From G965207335 sp965207335 (GTDB taxonomy: Bacteria > Pseudomonadota > Gammaproteobacteria > PS1 > Pseudothioglobaceae): 64,000 bases of DNA. Numbering within the stretch: the first letter of the stretch is position 1; every line of letters starts with the position of its first letter. The notes beneath the pieces were generated by a model. It saw nothing but the letters and a program-made list of their open reading frames with translations, did no database searches and was not told the origin of the DNA. This document shows positions 8,814 to 16,780 of this stretch, piece by piece. The DNA is taken from contig OZ242267.1 of assembly GCA_965207335.1 (NCBI GenBank), forward strand, positions 1,798,001 through 1,862,000. Direction: 5' to 3'. Both the position numbers and the translations under genes were made by a program.

Positions 8814-9106
8814 AAAAAATATCTGTGTTGTTTGCTGTATTTATAACATTTAGTGCTTATGCTGACATGCAAGAAGCCAAAGAGTTACATGATGAATCTT
8901 GTCTTAATTGCCATATTTTTTTGCATGATGCTAGTTTTTATAACAGAGAAGACAGAAAAATAAATAATAATTTTAAATTACGCGCTCAGGTAAGTTTTTG
9001 TGTTAATAACTTAAATGTAGAATGGTTTCCTGATGAACAAATGAGTGTTGTTGAGTATTTAAACAAAACTTATTACCACTATAATCTTGTTAAAACTAAA
9101 CCATAA
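8810..9106 (+). CDS. Small periplasmic monohaem cytochrome c
   Basis: 98 residues: a cleavable signal peptide (M-K-K-I-S-V-L-F-A-V-F-I-T-F-S-A-Y-A) and one haem c attachment motif, C-L-N-C-H, at ~32-36. A candidate distal ligand is the Met of D-E-Q-M-S near residue 80. The W-F-P-D-E-Q-M-S-V-V-E-Y-L-N close resembles that of short soluble class I cytochromes. It would carry single electrons in the periplasm. It is translationally coupled to the protease gene upstream and overlaps rsgA by 20 bases. Redox partner unknown. Confidence 0.8.
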   Translation: MKKISVLFAVFITFSAYADMQEAKELHDESCLNCHIFLHDASFYNREDRKINNNFKLRAQVSFCVNNLNVEWFPDEQMSVVEYLNKTYYHYNLVKTKP

Positions 9107-9947
9107 TCAAGCATTAGTTATTAGTGCTAATGGGCAAAAAATCCACATATTAACCGCAAACGGTAAGCAATATAAAACAACAAAACGCAATAAAATACCG
9201 CCACTTGTTGCAGGAGATATTGTCATATTACAAAAAACTATTGTTGGTAATATGGTTATCACTAAGTTATTAAATAGAGTAAATAGCATAAGTAGAAATA
9301 ACAAATCTGTAGCGGCAAATATTGATTATTTAATTTTAGTTATTGCTCTTAGTCCTAAATATCAGCTTGAATTAATAGATAGATATTTAATAATAGCAGA
9401 AAAAAAACAAATACCAATAATAATAATAATTAATAAAATAGATTTAACAACTAATATTAAGCAATTAAAAGAAAAATTTGCAGTTTATCAACAATTAGGC
9501 TATAAAACCTATTACACTAGCATTAAAAATAATATTGGTATTAACGATATACTACAAGATATTACTAATAAAACTTGTTTAATAGTAGGACAGTCAGGGG
9601 TAGGTAAATCCAGTATTACTAATTGTATAATTCCAAACATAAACATAACTACCAAAGAATTATCCAAAGAATTAGGCAGACATACCACAAGTGCTACCAC
9701 CTTATATAGCCATAATAATATTACTGTTATAGACTCACCAGGGGTTCGTGAGTTAAGTTTAGACAACATTACTATACAGGATGCTAGTAATGGCTTTGTG
9801 GAGTTCAAAAGTTTAGCACAAAAATGTAAATTTAGAAATTGTAAACATAAAAATGAGCCAGATTGCGGTGTTAAACAAGCACTAAAAAATAATATAATAT
9901 CCAAATATCGCTATCAAAATTATATTAATATTATTAACAGTATTTAA
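9087..9947 (+). CDS. rsgA: Ribosome small-subunit GTPase RsgA (YjeQ)
   Basis: 286 residues. An N-terminal OB-fold precedes a circularly permuted GTPase with G4 (I-I-I-I-N-K-I-D-L) before the P-loop G-Q-S-G-V-G-K-S-S, then D-S-P-G-V-R-E. The C-terminal zinc finger follows as C-K-F-R-N-C-K-H-x(5)-C. RsgA checks 30S maturation. The frame opens with TTG at 9087, inside the cytochrome gene; no later start would keep the OB-fold strand 'ALVISANGQKIHI'. The protein is slightly shorter than the ~300-350 of E. coli because the basic N-terminal extension is missing. All permuted G-motifs are present. Confidence 0.94.
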   Translation: MLKLNHNQALVISANGQKIHILTANGKQYKTTKRNKIPPLVAGDIVILQKTIVGNMVITKLLNRVNSISRNNKSVAANIDYLILVIALSPKYQLELIDRYLIIAEKKQIPIIIIINKIDLTTNIKQLKEKFAVYQQLGYKTYYTSIKNNIGINDILQDITNKTCLIVGQSGVGKSSITNCIIPNINITTKELSKELGRHTTSATTLYSHNNITVIDSPGVRELSLDNITIQDASNGFVEFKSLAQKCKFRNCKHKNEPDCGVKQALKNNIISKYRYQNYINIINSI

Positions 9948-9950
9948 AAA

Positions 9951-9980
9951 GAGACCTTTGCATAAATAGGGGTGATTAGT
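9951..9980. repeat. MITE left-end fragment after rsgA
   Basis: GAGACCTTTGCATAAATAGG and a further ten element bases are present, then similarity stops. This is a single-ended relic three bases beyond the rsgA stop codon. Confidence 0.75.
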
Positions 9981-10083
9981 AAAAAATATGGATATTTAAG
10001 TTATTTTTAACATTTTTAATACTCGTGCAATGGTATCAATAAATATAAATGTTAAAATACAATATATTTTATTATTTTTTTAA

Positions 10084-12132
10084 ATGTCCTTATACGACCC
10101 TACCACTGATATTAAAGGCTTAGGCAGGCAATATGCTAATAAATTAAGGCAATTTGGCATACATACAAAAGAGCATTTATTATTTCATTTTCCTAGTAGT
10201 TATCAAAATAAAACCAAGATTACCCCATTAGTTGATGCCGTAGTTGGCGATAATATCCTATTAGAATTAGTTGTTGATAAATTTGAGATAATTTATAGTA
10301 AGAGAAAACAATTATTATGCTATTTAACAGATGATAATAACGACTTTCTGCTACTAAGATTTTTTTATTTTAACGAATTTCAAAGCAAAATGTTTGTAAG
10401 AGGGGTTGTCGTGCAATGTTTTGGAGAGATTGTTTTAGGCAAGAATTCATTAGAAATGATTCATCCCCAATACGCCATTATGACTGATGGAAAACCCCCG
10501 TTATTAGAGCAAACACTAAGCCCTGTTTATCCAAATACTTTGGGTATTCCAGCATTCAAATTAAAATTATGGATTAAACAATCTATACATTTAATGAGAC
10601 AAGACAACATATTAGATATTGCTAAATACTGCCAGTTTAATATTGCTAATTTGCCTAACATTATGGATGCAATTACAAATATTCATTATCCAAAAACTAG
10701 CAAAGATATAGCAGATATTAAACAATGGACTAGCTTAGAGCAAAAACGATTAATTATTGACGAATTATGTGCTAAAAATTTAGCATTATTGCAATTAAAA
10801 CAAAAAAGAAAACAACAAAAATCTTATAAATTGTCAGCACCAAAAGCATTATTGACTAAATTAAATAATTTATTAAACTTTAAATTAACTAAGGCACAAA
10901 ATAGAGTTATTAATGAGATATACCAAGACTTAAATAGCAATGATGCTATGTTGAGATTATTACAAGGTGATGTTGGTTCAGGCAAAACTATAGTGGCAAT
11001 ATTTGCCAGTTTAGCATCTATTGCTAACAATAAGCAAGTAGCAGTTATGGTGCCGACTGAAATACTAGCCGAGCAACATTTTAATAGTTTTAATAAATAT
11101 TTTCTTGCACTTGGTTTTAAAGTAATTCTTTTAGTATCCAGCCAAACAAAAACCATAAAAAATGAAAATATTGCCAGTTGTAAATCAGGTGAGGCAAATA
11201 TCATCATCGGCACTCACACCCTATTTCAAGATAGTATTAGTTTTAAAAATTTAGGCTTAGTAATAATTGATGAACAGCATAAATTTGGCGTACACCAAAG
11301 ATTAAAATTAGTCAAAAAATCCCATACAATACCTCATCAATTAATAATGACAGCAACACCAATACCTCGCTCTTTGGCTATGAGTGTGTATGCTGATTTA
11401 GATACTTCTATTATTGATAATATGCCAGATGGTAGAATGCCAATACAAACAATTGTATTAAGCGATGGTAGAAAAGATGAGATTATTAAAAAGATTAAAC
11501 AAGTATATGCAAACAATAATCAAGTTTATTGGGTTTGCACTTTGATAGACGAGTCTGATATTTTAGATGCTCAATCTGCTAGTAAAACATTTGCATATTT
11601 AACAAAGCAATTACCAAATATTAATATTGAGCTAATTCATAGCAAACTTGATAAAAATATTAAATATGAGATTATGAAAAGGTTTCATAACAAGAAGATT
11701 GATGTTTTAATAAGCACTACGGTAATTGAGGTTGGTGTTGATGTTGCAAATGCTAGTCTAATGGTTATTGAAAATGCTGAAAGATTAGGCTTAGCACAAC
11801 TCCATCAATTAAGAGGTAGAGTTGGCAGAGGTATCAATAATAGTATTTGTATTTTAATTTATAAAAAACCTTTAAGCGTTAATGCTAAGGCTAGGTTAAG
11901 TATTCTAAGAGCAACAAATAATGGTTTTTTAATAGCAGAAAAAGATTTGCAATTAAGAGGACCAGGGGAAATACTAGGGACGCAACAAACAGGAGTAATA
12001 CATTATAAAATAGCAGATATTGTCCGTGATTCTAGATTGCTTGATATAGTAAAAAATATATCTAATTGTATGCTTAAACAAGATAAAAATATTCAAGATA
12101 AATTAATAAATCGTTGGCATAATAATTTATGA
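10084..12132 (+). CDS. recG: ATP-dependent DNA helicase RecG
   Basis: 682 residues, the expected RecG length. The N-terminal wedge/OB domain starts with I-K-G-L-G-R-Q-Y-A-N-K-L. The helicase core has Walker A L-L-Q-G-D-V-G-S-G-K-T, motif II V-I-I-D-E-Q-H-K-F-G, motif III M-T-A-T-P-I-P-R-S, and the RecG box V-I-E-V-G-V-D-V and Q-L-R-G-R-V-G-R-G. Motif II is DEQH, as is normal for RecG. It regresses stalled forks and processes recombination intermediates. The stop overlaps ubiC by four bases, and only a MITE fragment lies upstream. Confidence 0.97.
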   Translation: MSLYDPTTDIKGLGRQYANKLRQFGIHTKEHLLFHFPSSYQNKTKITPLVDAVVGDNILLELVVDKFEIIYSKRKQLLCYLTDDNNDFLLLRFFYFNEFQSKMFVRGVVVQCFGEIVLGKNSLEMIHPQYAIMTDGKPPLLEQTLSPVYPNTLGIPAFKLKLWIKQSIHLMRQDNILDIAKYCQFNIANLPNIMDAITNIHYPKTSKDIADIKQWTSLEQKRLIIDELCAKNLALLQLKQKRKQQKSYKLSAPKALLTKLNNLLNFKLTKAQNRVINEIYQDLNSNDAMLRLLQGDVGSGKTIVAIFASLASIANNKQVAVMVPTEILAEQHFNSFNKYFLALGFKVILLVSSQTKTIKNENIASCKSGEANIIIGTHTLFQDSISFKNLGLVIIDEQHKFGVHQRLKLVKKSHTIPHQLIMTATPIPRSLAMSVYADLDTSIIDNMPDGRMPIQTIVLSDGRKDEIIKKIKQVYANNNQVYWVCTLIDESDILDAQSASKTFAYLTKQLPNINIELIHSKLDKNIKYEIMKRFHNKKIDVLISTTVIEVGVDVANASLMVIENAERLGLAQLHQLRGRVGRGINNSICILIYKKPLSVNAKARLSILRATNNGFLIAEKDLQLRGPGEILGTQQTGVIHYKIADIVRDSRLLDIVKNISNCMLKQDKNIQDKLINRWHNNL

Positions 12133-12587
12133 TAGATAGCAAAAATTTAATTTGGTTTAATGAAACAGCTAAAATAACCAGTAGCAAAGCACGAAAATAT
12201 TTACTAGATAATAGCTCACTAACAGCAAAATTAAAACAAAAATATCCTGATTTTAGAGTTAAGTTATTAAGCGAGAAGAAAGCCAATATTAATGCCAACG
12301 AAAATGATATATTTACTGAATTAAATACAGATTTTTATATCCGAGAGGTGTTATTATTTGGTAATAATAAGCCTGTAGTTTTTGCCCGCTCTGTAATACC
12401 AGATAATAAAGAAGTTGCAAATATACTAGGCTTAGGCAATAAACCATTAGGAGAAGTGCTGTTTAATAATGATAAAATAAAACGCGGTTTAATACAATAC
12501 ACTAAAACAAATAATAATATATGGGCTAAGCGTTCAGTATTTTATTTGCAAAATAGCAAAATATTAGTTTGTGAGTTTTTTTTATAA
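12129..12587 (+). CDS. ubiC: Chorismate pyruvate-lyase UbiC
   Basis: 152 residues, a little shorter than E. coli UbiC (165). It shows the family blocks: Y-I-R-E-V-L-L-F-G at ~75, F-A-R-S-V-I-P at ~90, the L-G-N-K-P-L-G-E-V-L-F signature at ~101-111, and A-K-R-S-V-F-Y near the end. The Arg of R-S-V-I-P and the Glu of P-L-G-E are the expected substrate-pocket residues. UbiC removes pyruvate from chorismate to give 4-hydroxybenzoate, the first step of ubiquinone synthesis. It overlaps recG, an unusual pairing. Quinone supply fits the quinone-linked Mqo later in the window. Confidence 0.9.
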   Translation: MIDSKNLIWFNETAKITSSKARKYLLDNSSLTAKLKQKYPDFRVKLLSEKKANINANENDIFTELNTDFYIREVLLFGNNKPVVFARSVIPDNKEVANILGLGNKPLGEVLFNNDKIKRGLIQYTKTNNNIWAKRSVFYLQNSKILVCEFFL

Positions 12588-12953
12588 GGTAATACCATTA
12601 TATTAAGTAATAAGTTTTGTATTTTATTATTACTTACAATACTTTATTTATGCAAAAAACATAGTTAAAAAGCAGTGCTACACACATTAACACTTATACA
12701 GTAATTTCAAAGTGTAACACATAAGCTATATATTTAGTTATATAATTAAATATTATTTATAAAAAAATTAATTATAATTATAAGTAGATAGTAATTTTAT
12801 TGCAACAAACATGTAAGTATAAATTTAATCTAGTGTTGTTACAATAGTTTATTGTGTTGTATTAAAGTGCATGTTAGTATTTAGATTTTGTTGTAGATAT
12901 TTTATTTGGTAATTTAAACTACATTTAGTTTTTTAAACATTAAGGGGTAATTT
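12588..12953 (+). promoter_or_regulatory. Long upstream region of the leader-peptide array (copy 1)
   Basis: 366 bases without a gene between ubiC and the first array member. From about 12645 it is clearly homologous, with small indels, to 15435-15704 ahead of another array member. Both contain CATAGTTAAAAAGCAGTG, an AAAAGTGTAACA-like block and AACATGTAAGTATAAA. The last ~35 bases (TTTAGTTTTTTAAACATTAA, then GGGGTAATTT before ATG) recur before all five subtype-1 genes and supply the ribosome-binding site. Conservation through duplication suggests a promoter and 5' leader; specific -35/-10 boxes could not be fixed in such AT-rich DNA. Confidence 0.55.
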
Positions 12954-13262
12954 ATGGAAAAGATGAGTAATAAAGAATATCGTGCTAAGTTGCGTAAAGA
13001 CCCGCATTCTGTGCTTAACTATATAAGTAAAGATATTGATATTGTAGTTAAAACTAATACTAAAGAGACTATTTATATGGCTCTCTCTAAAACAGATGGT
13101 GATATGCCTAACTTATCAGAAGTTAGCGCAGCTGGAACAGTTGGTACACTAACAACTGCTAGCACAGTTGGAACTATTTCAACAGTTGGAGGTACATTAG
13201 GTACTTTAGTTAGTGTTGGAAGTGTGGGATGCGCTAGCACTGTTGGTATTGATATTAGATAA
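12954..13262 (+). CDS. NHLP-like RiPP precursor, array member A (subtype 1)
   Basis: 102 residues in two zones. Residues 5-60 form the leader: N-K-E-Y-R-A-K-L-R-K-D-P-H-S-V-L, then I-D-I-V-V-K-T-N-T-K-E-T-I-Y-M. This follows the nitrile-hydratase-like/proteusin leader plan (Y-x2-L-R-x2-P-x2-V-L, I-x-V-x3-N-T-x-x-T-x-Y-x-x-x). It ends at S-A-A-G (58-61), where leader peptidases of this class cut. The ~41-residue core is almost only G, T, S, A, V, L and I in G-T-x steps, has one Cys (93) and ends G-I-D-I-R. No signal peptide. RiPP precursor identity is inferred from the leader; no maturation enzyme is adjacent. A self-associating structural peptide is the main alternative. Confidence 0.75.
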   Translation: MEKMSNKEYRAKLRKDPHSVLNYISKDIDIVVKTNTKETIYMALSKTDGDMPNLSEVSAAGTVGTLTTASTVGTISTVGGTLGTLVSVGSVGCASTVGIDIR

Positions 13263-13275
13263 AGGAGATAAAATT

Positions 13276-13566
13276 ATGAATAATAATAAAGAATTACGCA
13301 CTAAATTGCGTAAAGATCCTCATTCTGTGCTTAACTATATAAGTAAGGATATTGATATTGTAGTTAAAACTAACACCAAAGATACCATATATATGTTAGT
13401 TCCAAAAGAAAATAAAGATATAGTCTTAAACAATTTATCGGCTGGAACGTCGGTCCACCTTGAAACAATTGGAAGTGCTAGTAGTGCTGCTACTCTTGGT
13501 ACTGCTATACTTTCTACATTCTCCACTGCCAGTACAGGTTCAACAGCAGGTACTGCACAAATATAG
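13276..13566 (+). CDS. NHLP-like RiPP precursor, array member B (subtype 2)
   Basis: The true start is the ATG at 13276, preceded by AAAGGAGAT; the longer frame upstream reads through member A. It has 96 residues. The leader lacks the M-P-N-L-S-E segment and instead has L-V-P-K-E-N-K-D-I-V-L-N-N-L-S-A-G (41-57), with the canonical 'vP' after the Y-M strand. The core of ~39 residues starts T-S-V-H-L-E-T-I-G-S, so it carries a His and a Glu near its front, absent from subtype 1. It ends T-A-G-T-A-Q-I. No Cys. It lies 13 bases after A and is probably co-transcribed. Confidence 0.72.
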   Translation: MNNNKELRTKLRKDPHSVLNYISKDIDIVVKTNTKDTIYMLVPKENKDIVLNNLSAGTSVHLETIGSASSAATLGTAILSTFSTASTGSTAGTAQI

Positions 13567-13613
13567 GGCTAGATAAAAGTTTTAAATAATTTTAATAAAT
13601 AAAGGAGTAATTT

Positions 13614-13940
13614 ATGGCAAATATGAGTAATAAAGAATATCGCACTAAATTTCGTAAAGACCCGCATTCTGTGCTTAACTATATAAGTAAAGATATTGAT
13701 ATTATAGTTAAAACAAATACTAAAAAAACTATTTATATGGTTATTTCTCATATAGATAATATAAATGATTTATCGCAAATAAGTGCCGCAGGAACAGTTG
13801 GCACAGCTGGTACTGTTGGTACTGTTGGTACTTTGGGTACTGATGTATCCACTGCTAGTACTATATCTTCAATAGGAACGGTAGCAACTGCTGGCAGTGC
13901 TGATATTAATACTGTTAGTGCATCAATAAACGCTGTATAA
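13614..13940 (+). CDS. NHLP-like RiPP precursor, array member C (subtype 3)
   Basis: 108 residues. The leader variant is V-I-S-H-I-D-N-I-N-D-L-S-Q-I-S-A-A-G (43-60), which defines subtype 3. The core is the most regular of all: T-V-G-T-A-G-T-V-G-T-V-G-T-L-G-T, five perfect T-x-G triplets, then D-V-S-T-A-S-T, ending with A-D-I-N-T-V-S-A-S-I-N-A-V. No Cys. The upstream sequence (GGGCTAGATAAAAGTTTTAA, then AATAAAGGAGTAATTT) recurs before member J. Leader codons are nearly identical to those of A although the cores differ. Confidence 0.72.
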   Translation: MANMSNKEYRTKFRKDPHSVLNYISKDIDIIVKTNTKKTIYMVISHIDNINDLSQISAAGTVGTAGTVGTVGTLGTDVSTASTISSIGTVATAGSADINTVSASINAV

Positions 13941-13976
13941 ACTACATTTAGTTTTTTAAACATTAAGGGGTAATTT

Positions 13977-14303
13977 ATGGAAAAGATGAGTAATAAAGAA
14001 TATCGTGCTAAGTTGCGTAAAGACCCGCATTCTGTTTTAAGTTATATTGACAAAGATATAGGCATTGTAGTTAAAACTAATACTAAAGAGACTATTTATA
14101 TGGCTCTCTCTAAAACAGATGGTGATATGCCTAACTTATCAGAAGTTAATGCAGCTGGAACAGTTAGCTCAGCTGGAACAGTTGGTAGTATTGGTACTTT
14201 CGCTAGTACTTTAGCAACTTGTGTTAGTACTGCATCTTCAATAGGAACGATAGCAACTGCTGGCAGTGCTGATACTGATGCTGCTAGTATAACAATTGGA
14301 TAG
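13977..14303 (+). CDS. NHLP-like RiPP precursor, array member D (subtype 1)
   Basis: 108 residues with the most diverged leader among the subtype-1 genes: V-L-S-Y-I-D-K-D-I-G-I replaces V-L-N-Y-I-S-K-D-I-D-I, three substitutions in an otherwise frozen stretch. The boundary is N-A-A-G at 58-61. The core has a single Cys at about residue 82 (T-L-A-T-C-V-S-T), at a different place from members A and H. It ends A-A-S-I-T-I-G. The 35-base subtype-1 upstream box is present. It is not followed by a subtype-2 gene, so it breaks the 1-2-3 order. Confidence 0.7.
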   Translation: MEKMSNKEYRAKLRKDPHSVLSYIDKDIGIVVKTNTKETIYMALSKTDGDMPNLSEVNAAGTVSSAGTVGSIGTFASTLATCVSTASSIGTIATAGSADTDAASITIG

Positions 14304-14395
14304 TAACACATAAACTATATATTTATGTTTTGTTGTAGATATTTTATTTGGTAATTTAAGATATATTTAGTTTTTTAAACATTAAGGGGTAATTT

Positions 14396-14710
14396 ATGGA
14401 AAAGATGAGTAATAAAGAATATCGTGCTAAGTTGCGTAAAGACCCGCATTCTGTGCTTAACTATATAAGTAAAGATATTGATATTGTAGTTAAAACTAAT
14501 ACTAAAGAGACTATTTATATGGCTCTCTCTAAAACAGATGGTGATATGCCTAACTTATCAGAAGTTAGCGCAGCTGGAACGGTTGGAACAGTTACAACAA
14601 TTGCAACACTTGGAACAATTGGAACAGCATCTGGATTTTCTGTATCAACTATTGGTACTGCTGGAACGATGGGCTCTGCCAGTACTGCTAATGTTGATAT
14701 TGATTTTTGA
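14396..14710 (+). CDS. NHLP-like RiPP precursor, array member E (subtype 1)
   Basis: 104 residues. The leader is identical to member A through S-E-V-S-A-A-G-T-V-G-T, and the divergence begins immediately after. The core includes T-T-I-A-T-L-G-T-I-G-T and a G-F-S-V-S-T block with the only aromatic residue of its interior, and ends N-V-D-I-D-F. No Cys. The preceding 90 bases repeat TTTTGTTGTAGATATTTTAT and the TTTAGTTTTTTAAACATTAA box seen before A. It begins a second complete 1-2-3 set (E-F-G). Confidence 0.72.
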   Translation: MEKMSNKEYRAKLRKDPHSVLNYISKDIDIVVKTNTKETIYMALSKTDGDMPNLSEVSAAGTVGTVTTIATLGTIGTASGFSVSTIGTAGTMGSASTANVDIDF

Positions 14711-14729
14711 TAAAATAAAGGAGAAAACC

Positions 14730-15047
14730 ATGAATAAAGATAATAAGAAATTACGCACTAAATTTCGTCAAGACCCGCATTCTGTGCTTAACTATATAAG
14801 TAAAGATATTGATATTGTAGTTAAAACTAACACCAAAGATACCATATATATGGTAATTTCAAAAGAAAATAAAGACATAGTCTTAAACAATTTATCAGCT
14901 GGAGGTTCTATTCATCTTGAAACACTTGGAAGTGCTGGCAGTGTTAGTACTATTGGAAGTGGTGCTTTCACTACACTATCTAGTGCAGGTACAGCTTCAA
15001 CAATAGCTACTGGTATTGGAATAAGTAATGTAGAGCCAATTAAATAA
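14730..15047 (+). CDS. NHLP-like RiPP precursor, array member F (subtype 2)
   Basis: The start is the ATG at 14730, preceded by AAAGGAGAAAACC; the longer upstream frame is a shadow over member E. It has 105 residues. Leader: K-L-R-T-K-F-R-Q-D-P-H-S-V-L, then V-I-S-K-E-N-K-D-I-V-L-N-N-L-S-A-G (to 58). The core begins G-S-I-H-L-E-T-L-G-S, keeping the His-Leu-Glu-Thr of member B. It is longer than in B and I (~47 residues) and ends with a non-repetitive G-I-S-N-V-E-P-I-K. Confidence 0.7.
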   Translation: MNKDNKKLRTKFRQDPHSVLNYISKDIDIVVKTNTKDTIYMVISKENKDIVLNNLSAGGSIHLETLGSAGSVSTIGSGAFTTLSSAGTASTIATGIGISNVEPIK

Positions 15048-15071
15048 TTTTACTAAACAAAGGATAATATT

Positions 15072-15392
15072 ATGTTATACAATATAAAAGATAAAGAATT
15101 ACGCACTAAATTGCGTAAAGACCCACATTCTGTGCTTAACTATATAAGTAAAGATATTGATATTGTAGTTAAAACTAATACTAAAAAAACTATTTATATG
15201 GTTATTTCTCATATAGACAATAATATAAATGATTTATCGCAAATAAATGCAGCAGGAATGAGCACAGCAGGTACTGCAAGTACTGTTGGCACTTTAAGCA
15301 CTCTAGAAACAAGTCTTGGCTCCATATCTTCAGTATTATCAGTAGGTACTGCAGGCAGTGCTGATAGCAATGATACTAATATTCATATATAA
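15072..15392 (+). CDS. NHLP-like RiPP precursor, array member G (subtype 3)
   Basis: 106 residues. The N-terminus differs (M-L-Y-N-I-K-D-K-E-L), but the leader from L-R-T-K-L-R-K-D-P onward is standard and ends D-L-S-Q-I-N-A-A-G at ~62. The core of ~44 residues starts M-S-T-A-G-T-A-S-T-V-G-T and contains a Glu (S-T-L-E-T-S). It closes G-S-A-D-S-N-D-T-N-I-H-I. The G-S-A-D motif in the tail is shared with the other subtype-3 genes and with D. It is the last gene before the second long upstream region. Confidence 0.7.
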   Translation: MLYNIKDKELRTKLRKDPHSVLNYISKDIDIVVKTNTKKTIYMVISHIDNNINDLSQINAAGMSTAGTASTVGTLSTLETSLGSISSVLSVGTAGSADSNDTNIHI

Positions 15393-15704
15393 CTTAATTT
15401 GGGTCTTAATAACTAGTTAAGAACCTACTTTATTTATACAAAAAACATAGTTAAAAAGCAGTGTCCACACATTAACATTTATACAATAATTTAAAAGTGT
15501 AACATATAAATTATATACTTAGTTATGCAATTAAATATTATTTATCAAAAAATTAACTATACTTATCAAGTATATAGTATTTTATTGTAATAAACATGTA
15601 AGTATAAAGTTACAATAATTTGCCTGTTATATACTAAGTTAATGTCTAGATTTTATTTGATAATTTAAACTACATTTAGTTTTTTAAACATTAAGGAGTA
15701 ATTT
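15393..15704 (+). promoter_or_regulatory. Second long upstream region inside the array
   Basis: 312 bases with no gene. From about 15435 this is a diverged duplicate of the region before member A, retaining AAAACATAGTTAAAAAGCAG, AGTGTAACAtAtAAa-like and AACATGTAAGTATAAA blocks, and ending in the subtype-1 box TTTAGTTTTTTAAACATTAA plus GGAGTAATTT. It separates A-G from H-L and suggests that the array has at least two transcription units. No terminator with a T-run was found at its left edge. Confidence 0.5.
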
Positions 15705-16013
15705 ATGAAAGAGATGAATAATAAAGAATATCGTGCTAAATTGCGTCAAGACCCGCATTCTATGCTTAACTATATAAGTAAGGATATTGATATTATAGTT
15801 AAAACTAATACTAAAGATACTATTTATATGGCTCTCTCTAAAACAGACGGCAATATGCCTAACTTATCAGAAGTTAGTGCAGCTGGAACGGTTGGATCAG
15901 CTGGAACAATTGGAACAGTTGGAACAATTGGAACAGCTGGAGGTACATTAGGTACTGTAGCTAGTATTGGAACGGTAGGTTGTGCTAGTACTGTCGGTAT
16001 TAATATTAAATAA
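15705..16013 (+). CDS. NHLP-like RiPP precursor, array member H (subtype 1)
   Basis: 102 residues, the same length as member A, with the same Cys position (tenth from the end, G-C-A-S-T-V-G-I-N-I-K). Leader changes are K-E-M-N-N at the front, R-Q-D-P and H-S-M-L. The core starts T-V-G-S-A-G-T-I-G-T-V-G-T-I-G-T-A-G-G-T, almost purely G-T-x triplets. The A/H similarity over the whole protein, together with the shared upstream region, supports a block duplication of A-B-C into H-I-J. Confidence 0.73.
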   Translation: MKEMNNKEYRAKLRQDPHSMLNYISKDIDIIVKTNTKDTIYMALSKTDGNMPNLSEVSAAGTVGSAGTIGTVGTIGTAGGTLGTVASIGTVGCASTVGINIK

Positions 16014-16026
16014 AGAGGATAGAATT

Positions 16027-16317
16027 ATGAATAAAAATAAAGAGTATCGCATTAAATTGCGTCAAGACCCGCATTCTATGCTTAACTATATAAGTAAGGA
16101 TATTGATATTGTAGTTAAAACTAACACTAAAGATACTATATATATATTAATTCCACAAGATAATTATTATGATTTAGGTTTAGAATCAATATCAGCTGGA
16201 GACATTCGCCTTGAAACATTAGGTAGTGTTGGCACTGCTGGCACTATTGGCAGTATTGCATTTTCCACAATTGGCACTGCCAGTACAGTTTCAACAACAG
16301 GTACTGCACAAATATAG
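16027..16317 (+). CDS. NHLP-like RiPP precursor, array member I (subtype 2)
   Basis: The start is the ATG at 16027 after AGAGGAT; the longer frame reads through the end of H. It has 96 residues, like member B. The leader's second half is the most changed of subtype 2: I-L-I-P-Q-D-N-Y-Y-D-L-G-L-E-S-I-S-A-G, keeping the 'I-P' and the S-A-G end (56-58). The core opens D-I-R-L-E-T-L-G-S, with Arg in place of His, and ends T-T-G-T-A-Q-I as in B. No Cys. Confidence 0.72.
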   Translation: MNKNKEYRIKLRQDPHSMLNYISKDIDIVVKTNTKDTIYILIPQDNYYDLGLESISAGDIRLETLGSVGTAGTIGSIAFSTIGTASTVSTTGTAQI

Positions 16318-16364
16318 GGCTAGATAAAAGTTTTAAATAATTTTAATAAATAAAGGAGTAATTT

Positions 16365-16691
16365 ATGGAAAATTTGAATAATAAAGAATATCGTGCTAAG
16401 TTGCGTAAAGACCCGCATTCTGTGCTTAACTATATAAGTAAGGATATTGATATTATAGTTAAAACAAATACTAAAAAAACTATTTATATGGCTATTTCTC
16501 ATATAGATAATAAGATAAATGATTTATCGCAAATAAGCGCCGCAGGAACAGCTGGCTCAGCTAGTTCAGCAAGTAGTCTTGGTACTCTTAGTACTTTTCT
16601 AGGCAGTTTTGGTACTGTAATGACAGTAGGTTCAATAGCTACTGCTGGTTCTGCTGATACTGATGCTGCTGATATAACACTGGGACAGTAA
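16365..16691 (+). CDS. NHLP-like RiPP precursor, array member J (subtype 3)
   Basis: 108 residues. Leader end: A-I-S-H-I-D-N-K-I-N-D-L-S-Q-I-S-A-A-G (43-61). The core starts T-A-G-S-A-S-S-A-S-S-L-G-T and is Ser-richer than member C, with S-T-F-L-G-S-F-G-T bringing two Phe. It ends G-S-A-D-T-D-A-A-D-I-T-L-G-Q. The 45 bases upstream are nearly identical to those before C, completing the H-I-J copy of the A-B-C set. Confidence 0.72.
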   Translation: MENLNNKEYRAKLRKDPHSVLNYISKDIDIIVKTNTKKTIYMAISHIDNKINDLSQISAAGTAGSASSASSLGTLSTFLGSFGTVMTVGSIATAGSADTDAADITLGQ

Positions 16692-16780
16692 CACATAAAC
16701 TATATGTTTAGATTTTGTTGTAGATATTTTATTGAGTAATTTAAACTACATTTAGTTTTTTAAACATTAAGGAGTAATTT

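Noticed and set aside
13748..14311. Long minus-strand ORFs opposite the precursor genes (Val/Pro-rich).
   Set aside because: They are shadows of the G-T-x codons on the plus strand, without ribosome-binding sites.
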